Positions 1 to 4,432 of a DNA stretch of 7,965 nucleotides are shown here, piece after piece. The position numbers were made by a program, and so were the translations under genes. The notes beneath the pieces were generated by a model. The model saw nothing but the letters and a program-made list of their open reading frames with translations, was not told where the DNA came from and did no database searches. The stretch covers positions 1-7,965 of the forward strand of contig CALLAG010000243.1 of NCBI GenBank assembly GCA_938002705.1, written 5' to 3'. This DNA comes from an uncultured Saprospiraceae bacterium (GTDB lineage: Bacteria; Bacteroidota; Bacteroidia; Chitinophagales; Saprospiraceae). Each line of letters begins with the position of its first letter. Position 1 is the stretch's first letter.

Positions 1-204
1 GAAATCTGGCAATCCTATTCTGCCGTTAACCTGTGTTGTACAGAACTAGCCACAAGCAAGCAGTTTTATAAAATAGATGATAATAATCATCTAAAAGTAA
101 ACATGCACTCATCTATAAAATCCCGAAGGGATGATATGATTATAGCCTATAATCATATGTGGATTAAAAAACCTCGAAGAGGTGACATCCTGATTCTCAA
201 ATGA
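1..204 (+). CDS. Open frame running in from the window edge into repeat copy 1 (doubtful gene, 5' partial)
   Basis: This frame is open from base 1 to a TGA at 202-204, 67 codons, with an internal ATG at 103 that would give a 33-residue peptide. The part before about 111 is unique sequence, and I do not recognise it. The remainder lies in repeat copy 1 and reads as two similar basic/acidic motifs, SRRDDMII and KPRRGDILILK, before the stop. The same second half, ending in the identical PRRGDILILK, is encoded in repeat copy 2. The stop overlaps the ATG of the next short frame (ATGA at 201-204), an arrangement seen in translationally coupled genes. It could equally be a chance reading of a structured REP-like repeat. 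No signal peptide or known domain is visible. Confidence 0.25.
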   Translation, partial: EIWQSYSAVNLCCTELATSKQFYKIDDNNHLKVNMHSSIKSRRDDMIIAYNHMWIKKPRRGDILILK

Positions 205-261
205 AAATCAAGAACAGCCCAATCGTTGATGTCTTTGACATAGATGTAGCCCGCATGGTTC
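114..261 (+). repeat. Direct repeat copy 1 (REP-like, about 148 bp)
   Basis: This copy matches 305-452 at a constant offset of 191 bases, with about 16 substitutions and two one-base indels (roughly 88% identity by eye). It contains two related ~25-bp submotifs, one beginning CCCGAAGGGATGATATGATT at 122 and one beginning CCTCGAAGAGGTGACATCCT at 172. Each is built on a small palindromic core with a GAAG centre. Between them lies a perfect hairpin with 11-bp arms (134-144 and 148-158) and a GCC loop. Near the end is a second hairpin, ATGTC/GACAT (229-233 and 237-241). Palindromic, intergenic and locally duplicated elements of this kind resemble REP sequences; no transposase is present in the window. 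Confidence 0.85.
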
Positions 262-269
262 TTTTGTAA
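201..269 (+). CDS. Short frame in repeat copy 1, 22 codons (doubtful)
   Basis: The ATG overlaps the preceding stop as ATGA. The predicted peptide begins MKIKNSPIVDVFDIDVARMV and ends at TAA 267-269, directly followed by the ATG of the next frame at 270. The same peptide, with conservative changes, is encoded at the same place in repeat copy 2. I know of no family for it. The central acidic VDV-DIDV stretch is encoded by the hairpin at 229-241, so conservation may reflect the DNA or RNA structure instead of the peptide. I list it because the frame relationship recurs in both copies, not because a product is established. Confidence 0.2.
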   Translation: MKIKNSPIVDVFDIDVARMVLL

Positions 270-395
270 ATGATAACAAGATCTAAGACTATATATGCAT
301 TTATCAAAAAATCACGAAGGGATGATAAGATTATAGCCAATAATCATAGTGGATTAAAAAAACCTCGGAGAGGTGACATCCTGATTCTTAAATGA
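270..395 (+). CDS. Short frame spanning repeat copy 2, 41 codons (doubtful)
   Basis: The ATG at 270 follows the preceding TAA with no gap. The first 13 residues come from the spacer between the repeats. The rest parallels the end of the frame that stops at 204: KSRRDD, then IIA-NH, then KKPRRGDILILK and TGA at 393-395. The two copies differ by a one-base loss near 158/348 and a one-base gain in the A-run at 356-362, which cancel and restore the frame. Again the stop overlaps the following ATG. The peptide would be small and very basic. A structural repeat that happens to be open remains a fair alternative. Confidence 0.25.
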   Translation: MITRSKTIYAFIKKSRRDDKIIANNHSGLKKPRRGDILILK

Positions 396-452
396 AAATC
401 AAGACCAACCCCATCGTCGATGTCTCTGATATCGATGTAGTCCGCTTGGTTC
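305..452 (+). repeat. Direct repeat copy 2 (REP-like, about 148 bp)
   Basis: This is the second copy of the unit at 114-261, in the same orientation, about 43 bp after the first. The first submotif has decayed from CCCGAAGGG to CACGAAGGG (313-321), while the second keeps its palindrome as CCTCGGAGAGG (363-373). The central hairpin is shorter because the arm next to the loop has one mismatch. The distal hairpin is stronger than in copy 1, with 8-bp arms TCGATGTC (417-424) and GATATCGA (428-435) including one G-T pair. The copies are diverged enough that the duplication is not recent. Confidence 0.85.
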
Positions 453-505
453 ATCTGGACACTTTATTTCGATTCATACAATGCGGACAACACATCATAT
501 CTTAA
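392..505 (+). CDS. Short frame starting in repeat copy 2, 37 codons (doubtful)
   Basis: This frame begins MKIKTNPIVDVSDIDVVRLV, the counterpart of the frame at 201-269. It then runs 17 residues beyond the repeat to TAA 503-505. Over the 20 shared codons there are nine base differences, four of them silent (Pro, Val, Asp, Ile). That proportion is suggestive but too small to prove selection on protein. No recognised domain, signal peptide or membrane segment is visible. Confidence 0.22.
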   Translation: MKIKTNPIVDVSDIDVVRLVHLDTLFRFIQCGQHIIS

Positions 506-547
506 CTAATTCTCATACTTGTATACTTGTATTGGGTGTCACTAACC

Positions 548-559
548 GTATGTACATAC
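548..559. promoter_or_regulatory. 12-bp perfect palindrome
   Basis: GTATGTACATAC is a perfect inverted repeat in otherwise gene-free DNA. Its centre lies 63 bp, about six helical turns, from the centre of the palindrome at 610-623. It could be a binding site for a dimeric regulator, but no adjacent gene start explains it. Confidence 0.3.
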
Positions 560-609
560 ACGAAAATTATGTTTTAGAACGATATTGTATCACTTTATAA
601 GTTTTTTTA

Positions 610-623
610 AACATTTAAATGTT
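610..623. promoter_or_regulatory. 14-bp perfect palindrome, operator-like
   Basis: AACATTTAAATGTT is a perfect 14-bp inverted repeat just after a seven-T run (602-608) and upstream of the hairpin-rich stretch that ends in the terminator at 726-752. The position would suit an operator for a short plus-strand transcript. The AT-only centre makes chance occurrence less improbable than the length suggests. Confidence 0.3.
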
Positions 624-629
624 AAAATC

Positions 630-752
630 AGATATAGGGGAGTACAATTGTGGTGGTCGAACGTTATAAGCACGTTAGGGAATTTAATACAGGATGACTG
701 TATGAGTTTTTTGATTAGTTGATTTAAGCAGTACTCACGTACTGCTTTTTTT
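630..752 (+). ncRNA. Candidate short structured transcript ending in a terminator
   Basis: Three successive hairpins can be drawn: AACGT/ACGTT (about 660-676), ATACAG/CTGTAT with a GATGA loop and a nearby T6 run (about 690-716), and the strong terminator stem at 726-747. Only tiny frames occur here: a 15-codon GTG frame from 650 preceded by AGGGGAG, and a six-codon frame, MSFLIS, just before the terminator. A terminator oriented on the plus strand needs a plus-strand transcript upstream, and no ordinary gene is there. This could be a small RNA, a leader peptide remnant, or the tail of a transcript covering the repeats. I cannot match it to a known RNA family. Confidence 0.25.
726..752 (+). 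terminator. Strong intrinsic terminator, plus strand
   Basis: The 9-bp arms AAGCAGTAC (726-734) and GTACTGCTT (739-747) enclose a TCAC loop and run straight into T to 752. On the minus strand the hairpin would be followed by TAAATC, so it is a poor terminator for the minus-strand HupE gene that ends at 771. It serves plus-strand transcription from the repeat region, with at most partial function in the other direction. Confidence 0.75.
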
Positions 753-770
753 ATGTCTATATACAATTAC

Positions 771-1331
771 CTATATCCGTTCTATAATGAGCATAATAGA
801 CCAGGCGGCTATGATTACGGATATAGTATTAACGTATAGCTTGCGTGGGATATACTTGAGGAGTAGATGAGAAAGTAATAAAACCACCACTACGATTATT
901 ACTTGAGCGATCTCTACACCTATATTGAACCCCAATAGTGGAACAGTCAAAGAATCTCCTGATAGCATCACACTAAAAAAGTTAGAAAAACCGATACCAT
1001 GAATTAGTCCAAAGATGCCAGCTGATGCATATCTCCACTTCAGTGATAACTGATCAGAATACTGTGGAGCTATAACATTGGAGATAGCTACTAAGAATAT
1101 AGATAGAGCTATTAAGATCTCTATTGTGTCAGAGTCTACTGATATGATATCTATAGCAGATAGAGCAAGCGTGATAGAATGCCCTAATGTAAATGCTGTA
1201 GCTAACCACAACACAGTCTTCCAATCCTTAAGCGTGTAGATGACACATAATCCTATAAGAAATAGAATATGGTCTACACCATTGATATCTAATATATGTG
1301 TGACACCTAATTTGAGAAATTCATAAAGCAT
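771..1331 (-). CDS. HupE/UreJ family membrane protein
   Basis: This 186-residue polytopic inner-membrane protein has about six to seven hydrophobic segments. It carries the hallmark conserved polar residues of HupE/UreJ proteins inside membrane segments: THILDINGVDHILF at 11-24 (His12, Asp15, Asp20, His21), TAFTLGHSITL at 45-55 (His51), FGLIHGIGFS at 107-116 (His111) and FNIGVEIAQ at 135-143 (Glu140). Characterised relatives move nickel or cobalt for hydrogenase or urease, but no such enzyme is nearby and the substrate here is unknown. The Bacteroidota version commonly stands apart from metalloenzyme operons. It lies 73 bp downstream of the metallopeptidase-like lipoprotein on the same strand, so the two may be cotranscribed. 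The N-terminus MLYEFLKLGVTHI fits the family without extension. Confidence 0.9.
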   Translation of the reverse strand: MLYEFLKLGVTHILDINGVDHILFLIGLCVIYTLKDWKTVLWLATAFTLGHSITLALSAIDIISVDSDTIEILIALSIFLVAISNVIAPQYSDQLSLKWRYASAGIFGLIHGIGFSNFFSVMLSGDSLTVPLLGFNIGVEIAQVIIVVVVLLLSHLLLKYIPRKLYVNTISVIIAAWSIMLIIERI

Positions 1332-1354
1332 ACATCAAAGTAAATAGATTTTTG

Positions 1355-1386
1355 ATATTCTATTATCATCAAAGGGATTAGAATAT
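1355..1386. repeat. Inverted repeat between metallopeptidase and HupE genes
   Basis: The 8-bp perfect arms ATATTCTA (1355-1362) and TAGAATAT (1379-1386) flank a 16-base loop. No T-run follows on the minus strand, so it is not a classic terminator. It may shape the mRNA between the two genes or bind a regulator. Confidence 0.35.
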
Positions 1387-1404
1387 TTAATGAAGATATT
1401 TCAT

Positions 1405-1938
1405 TTATAATATCACAGATTCACCATCACTTAGATTTCCTACAGTAGAGAATAACTCATCAAGATAGTAAGTCCGATTTTGAGCATTATAGGCATCATA
1501 ACATTCTTCTAATCCACTCCTCATGATACTACGACATATGCCATTGTCAAAAGAAGATTCCTCATGATCTCTCTCCAGTACACAGTGGCCCAACTCATGA
1601 AATACGACAAACTCTCTAAGCAGTTCTGAGCTATTATTCCAAAATTTTATATCTACAGTGACGTGATTAATATGAGTACCATACTGGCAGGTACCTGCGA
1701 CATCATCTTCAGAAATTTGCTCTATTTCACCCGTCGTATTATGAGTATTGAGATCTATAGATAATCCTCTTGTATCGGCTTCATTTTCAAATCGCTCAAA
1801 GTAAAGCCAGAGCCGCTCGTCTACTTTGTTGTATTGCGGTTCTGAGGGTTGGACCTTTTCTAATTCTTGGAATATATCAGTCTGGCATGATATCAAAAGA
1901 ACTACGGCCAAAAATGGGATGACATTAGATACATTCAT
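1405..1938 (-). CDS. Putative zinc metallopeptidase, lipoprotein
   Basis: The 177-residue product has a short hydrophobic N-terminus ending in a lipobox, LISC with Cys18, so it should be lipid-anchored outside the inner membrane. Zinc-site residues are plain: FHELGHCVLERDH at 113-125, giving His114, Glu115 and His118 with a candidate third ligand at Asp124 or His125. SIM at 137-139 could be a metzincin-like Met-turn. In standard metzincins the third ligand is at position 11 of HExxHxxGxxH; here position 11 is Asp, position 12 is His, and the Gly is Leu. The C-terminal RTYYLDELF resembles the conserved tail I associate with short Bacteroidota proteins annotated only as putative metallopeptidases. 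Substrate unknown. Four cysteines (84, 119, 135, 146) remain after the lipid-anchor Cys and could form disulfides. Confidence 0.8.
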   Translation of the reverse strand: MNVSNVIPFLAVVLLISCQTDIFQELEKVQPSEPQYNKVDERLWLYFERFENEADTRGLSIDLNTHNTTGEIEQISEDDVAGTCQYGTHINHVTVDIKFWNNSSELLREFVVFHELGHCVLERDHEESSFDNGICRSIMRSGLEECYDAYNAQNRTYYLDELFSTVGNLSDGESVIL

Positions 1939-2050
1939 AAATAATAGTTGTGTGGTGACGTAATAAGTAATTTAAGAATGTAAATGTTTGTCTTATAGTA
2001 GAGGATTTGATTTAAGTAACTGATCTCAATACGTAGATGTTGTATGAAAC

Positions 2051-2083
2051 AAAAAAAACTCTGCAATTATATTGCAGAGTTTT
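2051..2083 (-). terminator. Strong intrinsic terminator for the gene at 2131-2502
   Basis: A 13-bp perfect stem (2055-2067 with 2071-2083) closes a three-base loop. Read on the minus strand it ends in a run of eight T (complement of 2051-2058). It lies about 50 bp past the stop of the small secreted protein. The plus-strand side also has four T, so it may work weakly in both directions, but no plus-strand gene reaches it. Confidence 0.85.
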
Positions 2084-2130
2084 ACGTGTGTGTCATACTA
2101 AATAAAAACCTATGATTTATTTTATGGAAC

Positions 2131-2502
2131 TTAGTTTATCGTCACGTTAGTGAATTGGATATTTGATGTTCCTTTTACAATAAAGCCTAGTTTGTATTCT
2201 CCTTTCTTAAAAAGGCTCATACCTAACTTTATGCTTTTTGACATTGCGGGTAATTGCATTTCCATCTGACCATCAGCATTGAAGATCTGGACGAAATTTA
2301 CTTCTTTTCCTGTGTTGAATTCGAACCTTTGTTGGTCCTCATTGAATTCAGCAGACTCAAATAAATGAGAATCTACTTCACTGGTAGTAACGGTAACAGT
2401 TTTTGATTCTATAATCGTCACAGCTGATTTAGGGTTACCTGATGCTAAGGCAGCTGTCGTTGTAAGGACGGTTACAAAAAGGATTGATAAGAATGTTTTC
2501 AT
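2131..2502 (-). CDS. Small secreted beta-rich protein (DUF3244 / T9SS C-terminal-domain-like)
   Basis: The 123-residue protein has a clear Sec signal peptide (Lys2, hydrophobic core 4-18, probable cleavage after ALA at 18-20). The mature part is about 100 residues of alternating polar and hydrophobic beta strands. The segment VQIFNADGQMEMQL (71-84) followed by LFKKGEYKLGFIV (97-109) has the pattern of the immunoglobulin-like domain in DUF3244 proteins and in type IX secretion sorting domains: an iyN-xxG-q strand, then a G-x-Y-x-l strand near the C-terminus. Here the domain stands alone with no cargo, so it is more likely a free periplasmic or surface mini-protein. Function is unknown. It is a one-gene transcription unit with its own promoter-like sequence and a strong terminator. 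Confidence 0.7.
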   Translation of the reverse strand: MKTFLSILFVTVLTTTAALASGNPKSAVTIIESKTVTVTTSEVDSHLFESAEFNEDQQRFEFNTGKEVNFVQIFNADGQMEMQLPAMSKSIKLGMSLFKKGEYKLGFIVKGTSNIQFTNVTIN

Positions 2503-2524
2503 GACTTTAACAAATTTTATAATT

Positions 2525-2555
2525 CAAATATGGGCGCATTGTCACCCTAAGTCAA
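2525..2555 (-). promoter_or_regulatory. Candidate Bacteroidota promoter for the small secreted protein
   Basis: On the minus strand a TTG (2553-2555) is followed after 20 bases by CATATTTG (2525-2532), one mismatch from the -7 consensus TAnnTTTG. Transcription would start roughly 15-20 bases before the ATG at 2502. Confidence 0.45.
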
Positions 2556-2562
2556 TCGACAA

Positions 2563-2633
2563 GGCACTACAGAAGGTGTAGTCCTTACTGACCTTGACAC
2601 TACAAGAAGCTTACAGTGCCCTAATTATGTAAG
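2563..2633. repeat. Nested inverted and direct repeats between two minus-strand genes
   Basis: Several pairings compete here: GGCACT (2563-2568) with AGTGCC (2615-2620), ACTAC (2566-2570) with GTAGT (2578-2582), TGTAGT (2577-2582) with ACTACA (2599-2604), and CTTACA (2610-2615) with TGTAAG (2628-2633). There is also a near-direct repeat, GGCACTACAGAAGG at 2563 and GACACTACAAGAAG at 2596. No T-run follows. It lies downstream of the membrane-protein gene and upstream of the secreted-protein promoter. Confidence 0.45.
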
Positions 2634-2678
2634 TTGAAAGACATTATGATCAAGAATATTCAGTTATTAATAAGCTGA

Positions 2679-3050
2679 TTACTCACTTACTTTGACTTTC
2701 TTGACATCAGAAAGGTAGGCGAATAGGAACATTACGAATAGAATACCATGAGTAATACTGGCCTGTAGTGGGGCGATAAGCTCAGAATTATCAGCTGTAT
2801 ACAGCATAGTAGTAATGACTGCATGAAAGAACATAACAGTAAGGAATATATGACTTATAAGGTCATTATCTGAGTAATGTCTTGCAGTAAGAAGGCATAT
2901 TAGGCCCAAGATGAGCATTGTGACTGCATATAGTCTATATATCATCTGTATAGGTATATCTGACTGGAATATCGTGTCTGGATTAAAATAAATTATAATT
3001 GCGCCTGACACTTCTACGATACCGCTGACAAGGAGAGCCCATTTTTTCAT
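2679..3050 (-). CDS. Small four-helix membrane protein, function unknown
   Basis: Starting at the ATG at 3050 gives a 123-residue protein, MKKWALLVSG onward, with four hydrophobic segments at about 5-22, 38-56, 65-84 and 97-114 and a charged tail, VKKVKVSE. An upstream in-frame start at 3206 would add 52 residues, but those are the reverse reading of the regulator's DNA-binding domain, so I reject it. The size and four-helix layout are like DoxX- or DUF4345-type small membrane proteins, but I see no decisive motif and assign no family. It is divergent from the TetR-type gene with only about 30 bp between the proposed starts, so one regulator bound between them could control both. That coupling is inference. 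Confidence 0.7.
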   Translation of the reverse strand: MKKWALLVSGIVEVSGAIIIYFNPDTIFQSDIPIQMIYRLYAVTMLILGLICLLTARHYSDNDLISHIFLTVMFFHAVITTMLYTADNSELIAPLQASITHGILFVMFLFAYLSDVKKVKVSE

Positions 3051-3052
3051 AT

Positions 3053-3080
3053 ATCTTGTTACTTTTGATAAAAATAAGAT
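3053..3080 (+). promoter_or_regulatory. Candidate -7 box and flanking inverted repeat for the TetR gene
   Basis: TACTTTTG at 3060-3067 is an exact TAnnTTTG. No good -33 TTG sits at the usual distance. The box is flanked symmetrically by ATCTT (3053-3057) and AAGAT (3076-3080), which could be half-sites for an autoregulating TetR dimer. The 19 bases TACTTTTGATAAAAATAAG recur with one extra A upstream of the PycTM-like gene. Confidence 0.45.
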
Positions 3081-3081
3081 T

Positions 3082-3738
3082 CTGAAAGATTCCAAAAAAA
3101 CTATTAAGGAACAAAGGATAATTAATTCTGCTGAGACTGTCTTCGAGAAGGTAGGTTTCTCTAATGCCAAGATGGAAGATATCGCCACTGAAGCGGGTAT
3201 CACCAAGGTGACATTGTATACCTATTTCCAGAGTAAAGAGAATCTGAAGTTAGCATTGACTTTCAGAGCTCTACAGCTTCTTATAGATAAGTACTATGTA
3301 TCCTTAGAGCAAAATAAGGAAGAGACTGGATTGACATCGACATTGGCTATATTCAGACTATTCATAGAGTTCTGTGAGGAGAATTTTCTGTATTCGGAAG
3401 CATTGCTTAGCTATTTCGAGTTAGTAAGGACCACAGCATCAGGTAATAATGAAGATAAGCTTACTGATGGCGTCAAGGAGAGTATATACTTCAGAAAACT
3501 ACAGGGATTGCAGAACCTCCCCTTTAAGCTAACCGTACAGGAGATTATAAGAGGTAAAGAAGATGGTAGTATCAGAGGTGATATAGATCCTATGCTCGCA
3601 ACATTATCAGCTTGGATATCTTCTATAGGGTATATTAAGATAGTAGCGGCCTCTGGAGAGTTACCTTTATTCAATGTAGATCTGGAAGCACTTAAGAATC
3701 TACAATTCAAATCAGCAAGCGACTTATTACAGAAATAA
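3082..3738 (+). CDS. TetR/AcrR family transcriptional regulator with non-standard start
   Basis: The N-terminal helix-turn-helix is typical: QRIINSAETVFEKVGF, then MEDIATEAGITKVTLYTYF and QSKENL (about residues 11-55 from a start at 3082). A helical ligand-binding region fills the rest, for 218 residues in total, a normal TetR length. The only in-frame ATG (3172) falls inside the DNA-binding domain and would delete its first helix. Back to the stop at 2989-2991 there is no ATG, GTG or TTG in frame. The best candidates are CTG at 3082 or ATT at 3079, a few bases after a TAnnTTTG box, so the true start is uncertain. The stop is 11 bp before the AhpD-like gene, so the two form an operon. The inducer is unknown. 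Confidence 0.85.
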   Translation: MKDSKKTIKEQRIINSAETVFEKVGFSNAKMEDIATEAGITKVTLYTYFQSKENLKLALTFRALQLLIDKYYVSLEQNKEETGLTSTLAIFRLFIEFCEENFLYSEALLSYFELVRTTASGNNEDKLTDGVKESIYFRKLQGLQNLPFKLTVQEIIRGKEDGSIRGDIDPMLATLSAWISSIGYIKIVAASGELPLFNVDLEALKNLQFKSASDLLQK

Positions 3739-3749
3739 TATAAAATAAT

Positions 3750-4349
3750 ATGAAACAACCACTCGTAACACCGATCGACCGTAACGCTAATAAGGAGACC
3801 GAAGAAATGGCTAATTTCTATGAGGAGACTTTAGGATTTACACCTAATAGCCTATTTACTATGATGAGAAGACCTCGTATCGCTTATGCATTTATGGAGA
3901 TGAATAAGGCCGTCATGGAGAATAAAGGACGGGTGACAAGTGCTCTCAAGAGGCAGATAGCATACCTATCAAGTATGACAACGGGCTGCAGATATTGTGA
4001 AGCACACGCAATAAGAGCAGCTGTAAGATATGGCTCTGAGGAAGATAAACTTAATAACATCTGGGACTATAAGACCTATGGTGCATTCTCAGATGCGGAG
4101 AGAGCTGCTTTTGATCTTGCAATAGCGGCTTCTAATGTGCCTAATGGTGTAGATGATGCGATATCAGAAAATATGAGGGCGCATTGGGATGAGGGTGAAG
4201 TCGTTGAGATTCTTGGTGTCATTGCATTATTCGGATATCTTAATAGATGGAATGATAGTATGGGGACGCAGTTAGAAGAACCTGCAGCGGCTGATGGCGA
4301 AGCATTGTTAGCTAAGAAAGGTTGGAATAGAGGTAAGCACGCATATTAG
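3750..4349 (+). CDS. Carboxymuconolactone decarboxylase / AhpD-like protein
   Basis: The 199-residue protein belongs to the carboxymuconolactone decarboxylase family. The redox motif CRYCEAH at 80-86 has the Cys-x-x-Cys (80, 83) and following His86 used by AhpD-type alkylhydroperoxidases, preceded by the helix KRQIAYLSSMTTG. A later family signature is FGYLNRWNDSMGTQLE at 161-176. The N-terminal segment ETLGFTPNSLFTMMRRP is like that of peroxidase-related members, whose partner in many bacteria is not AhpC. The likely role is thiol-dependent reduction of a peroxide or removal of a reactive compound in the cytoplasm, but the substrate cannot be read from sequence. It follows the TetR-type gene by 11 bp, so it is the most likely target of that regulator. 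Confidence 0.88.
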   Translation: MKQPLVTPIDRNANKETEEMANFYEETLGFTPNSLFTMMRRPRIAYAFMEMNKAVMENKGRVTSALKRQIAYLSSMTTGCRYCEAHAIRAAVRYGSEEDKLNNIWDYKTYGAFSDAERAAFDLAIAASNVPNGVDDAISENMRAHWDEGEVVEILGVIALFGYLNRWNDSMGTQLEEPAAADGEALLAKKGWNRGKHAY

Positions 4350-4389
4350 AATTGGTTTTAGTTCTATTTTAGCTTTTGTTCTAATCGCC

Positions 4390-4418
4390 TTGTGGGTTAG
4401 GATGTTTTGTATTTTTTG
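4390..4418 (+). promoter_or_regulatory. Possible promoter for the cytochrome gene
   Basis: A TTG (4390-4392) is followed after 17 bases by TATTTTTTG (4410-4418), which is TAnnTTTG with one extra base between its halves. It lies 15 bp before the ATG at 4433. The fit is imperfect, and readthrough from the AhpD-like gene 83 bp upstream is the alternative. Confidence 0.3.
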
Positions 4419-4432
4419 GTAAAAAAAATTAA

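Noticed and set aside
74..93. Hairpin TAGATGAT/ATCATCTA as a terminator
   Set aside because: It is a perfect 8-bp stem, but it lacks a T-run on either strand directly after the stem and no gene end is nearby.
114..452. CRISPR array
   Set aside because: Only two long diverged repeats with one spacer, and no cas gene; the units contain hairpins and are ~148 bp long, unlike CRISPR repeats.
2131..2502. Type IX secretion cargo protein
   Set aside because: The sorting-domain-like fold is the whole mature protein; no cargo domain precedes it, and the typical C-terminal Lys/Arg end is absent.
3051..3206. 52-residue N-terminal extension of the small membrane protein (minus strand)
   Set aside because: It is the antisense reading of the TetR DNA-binding region, and the protein starting at 3050 already begins with a normal Met-Lys-Lys and membrane segment.
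3411..3758. 115-codon minus-strand frame overlapping the TetR gene
   Set aside because: It lies opposite a well-supported TetR coding region, shows no domain, and is an antisense shadow.
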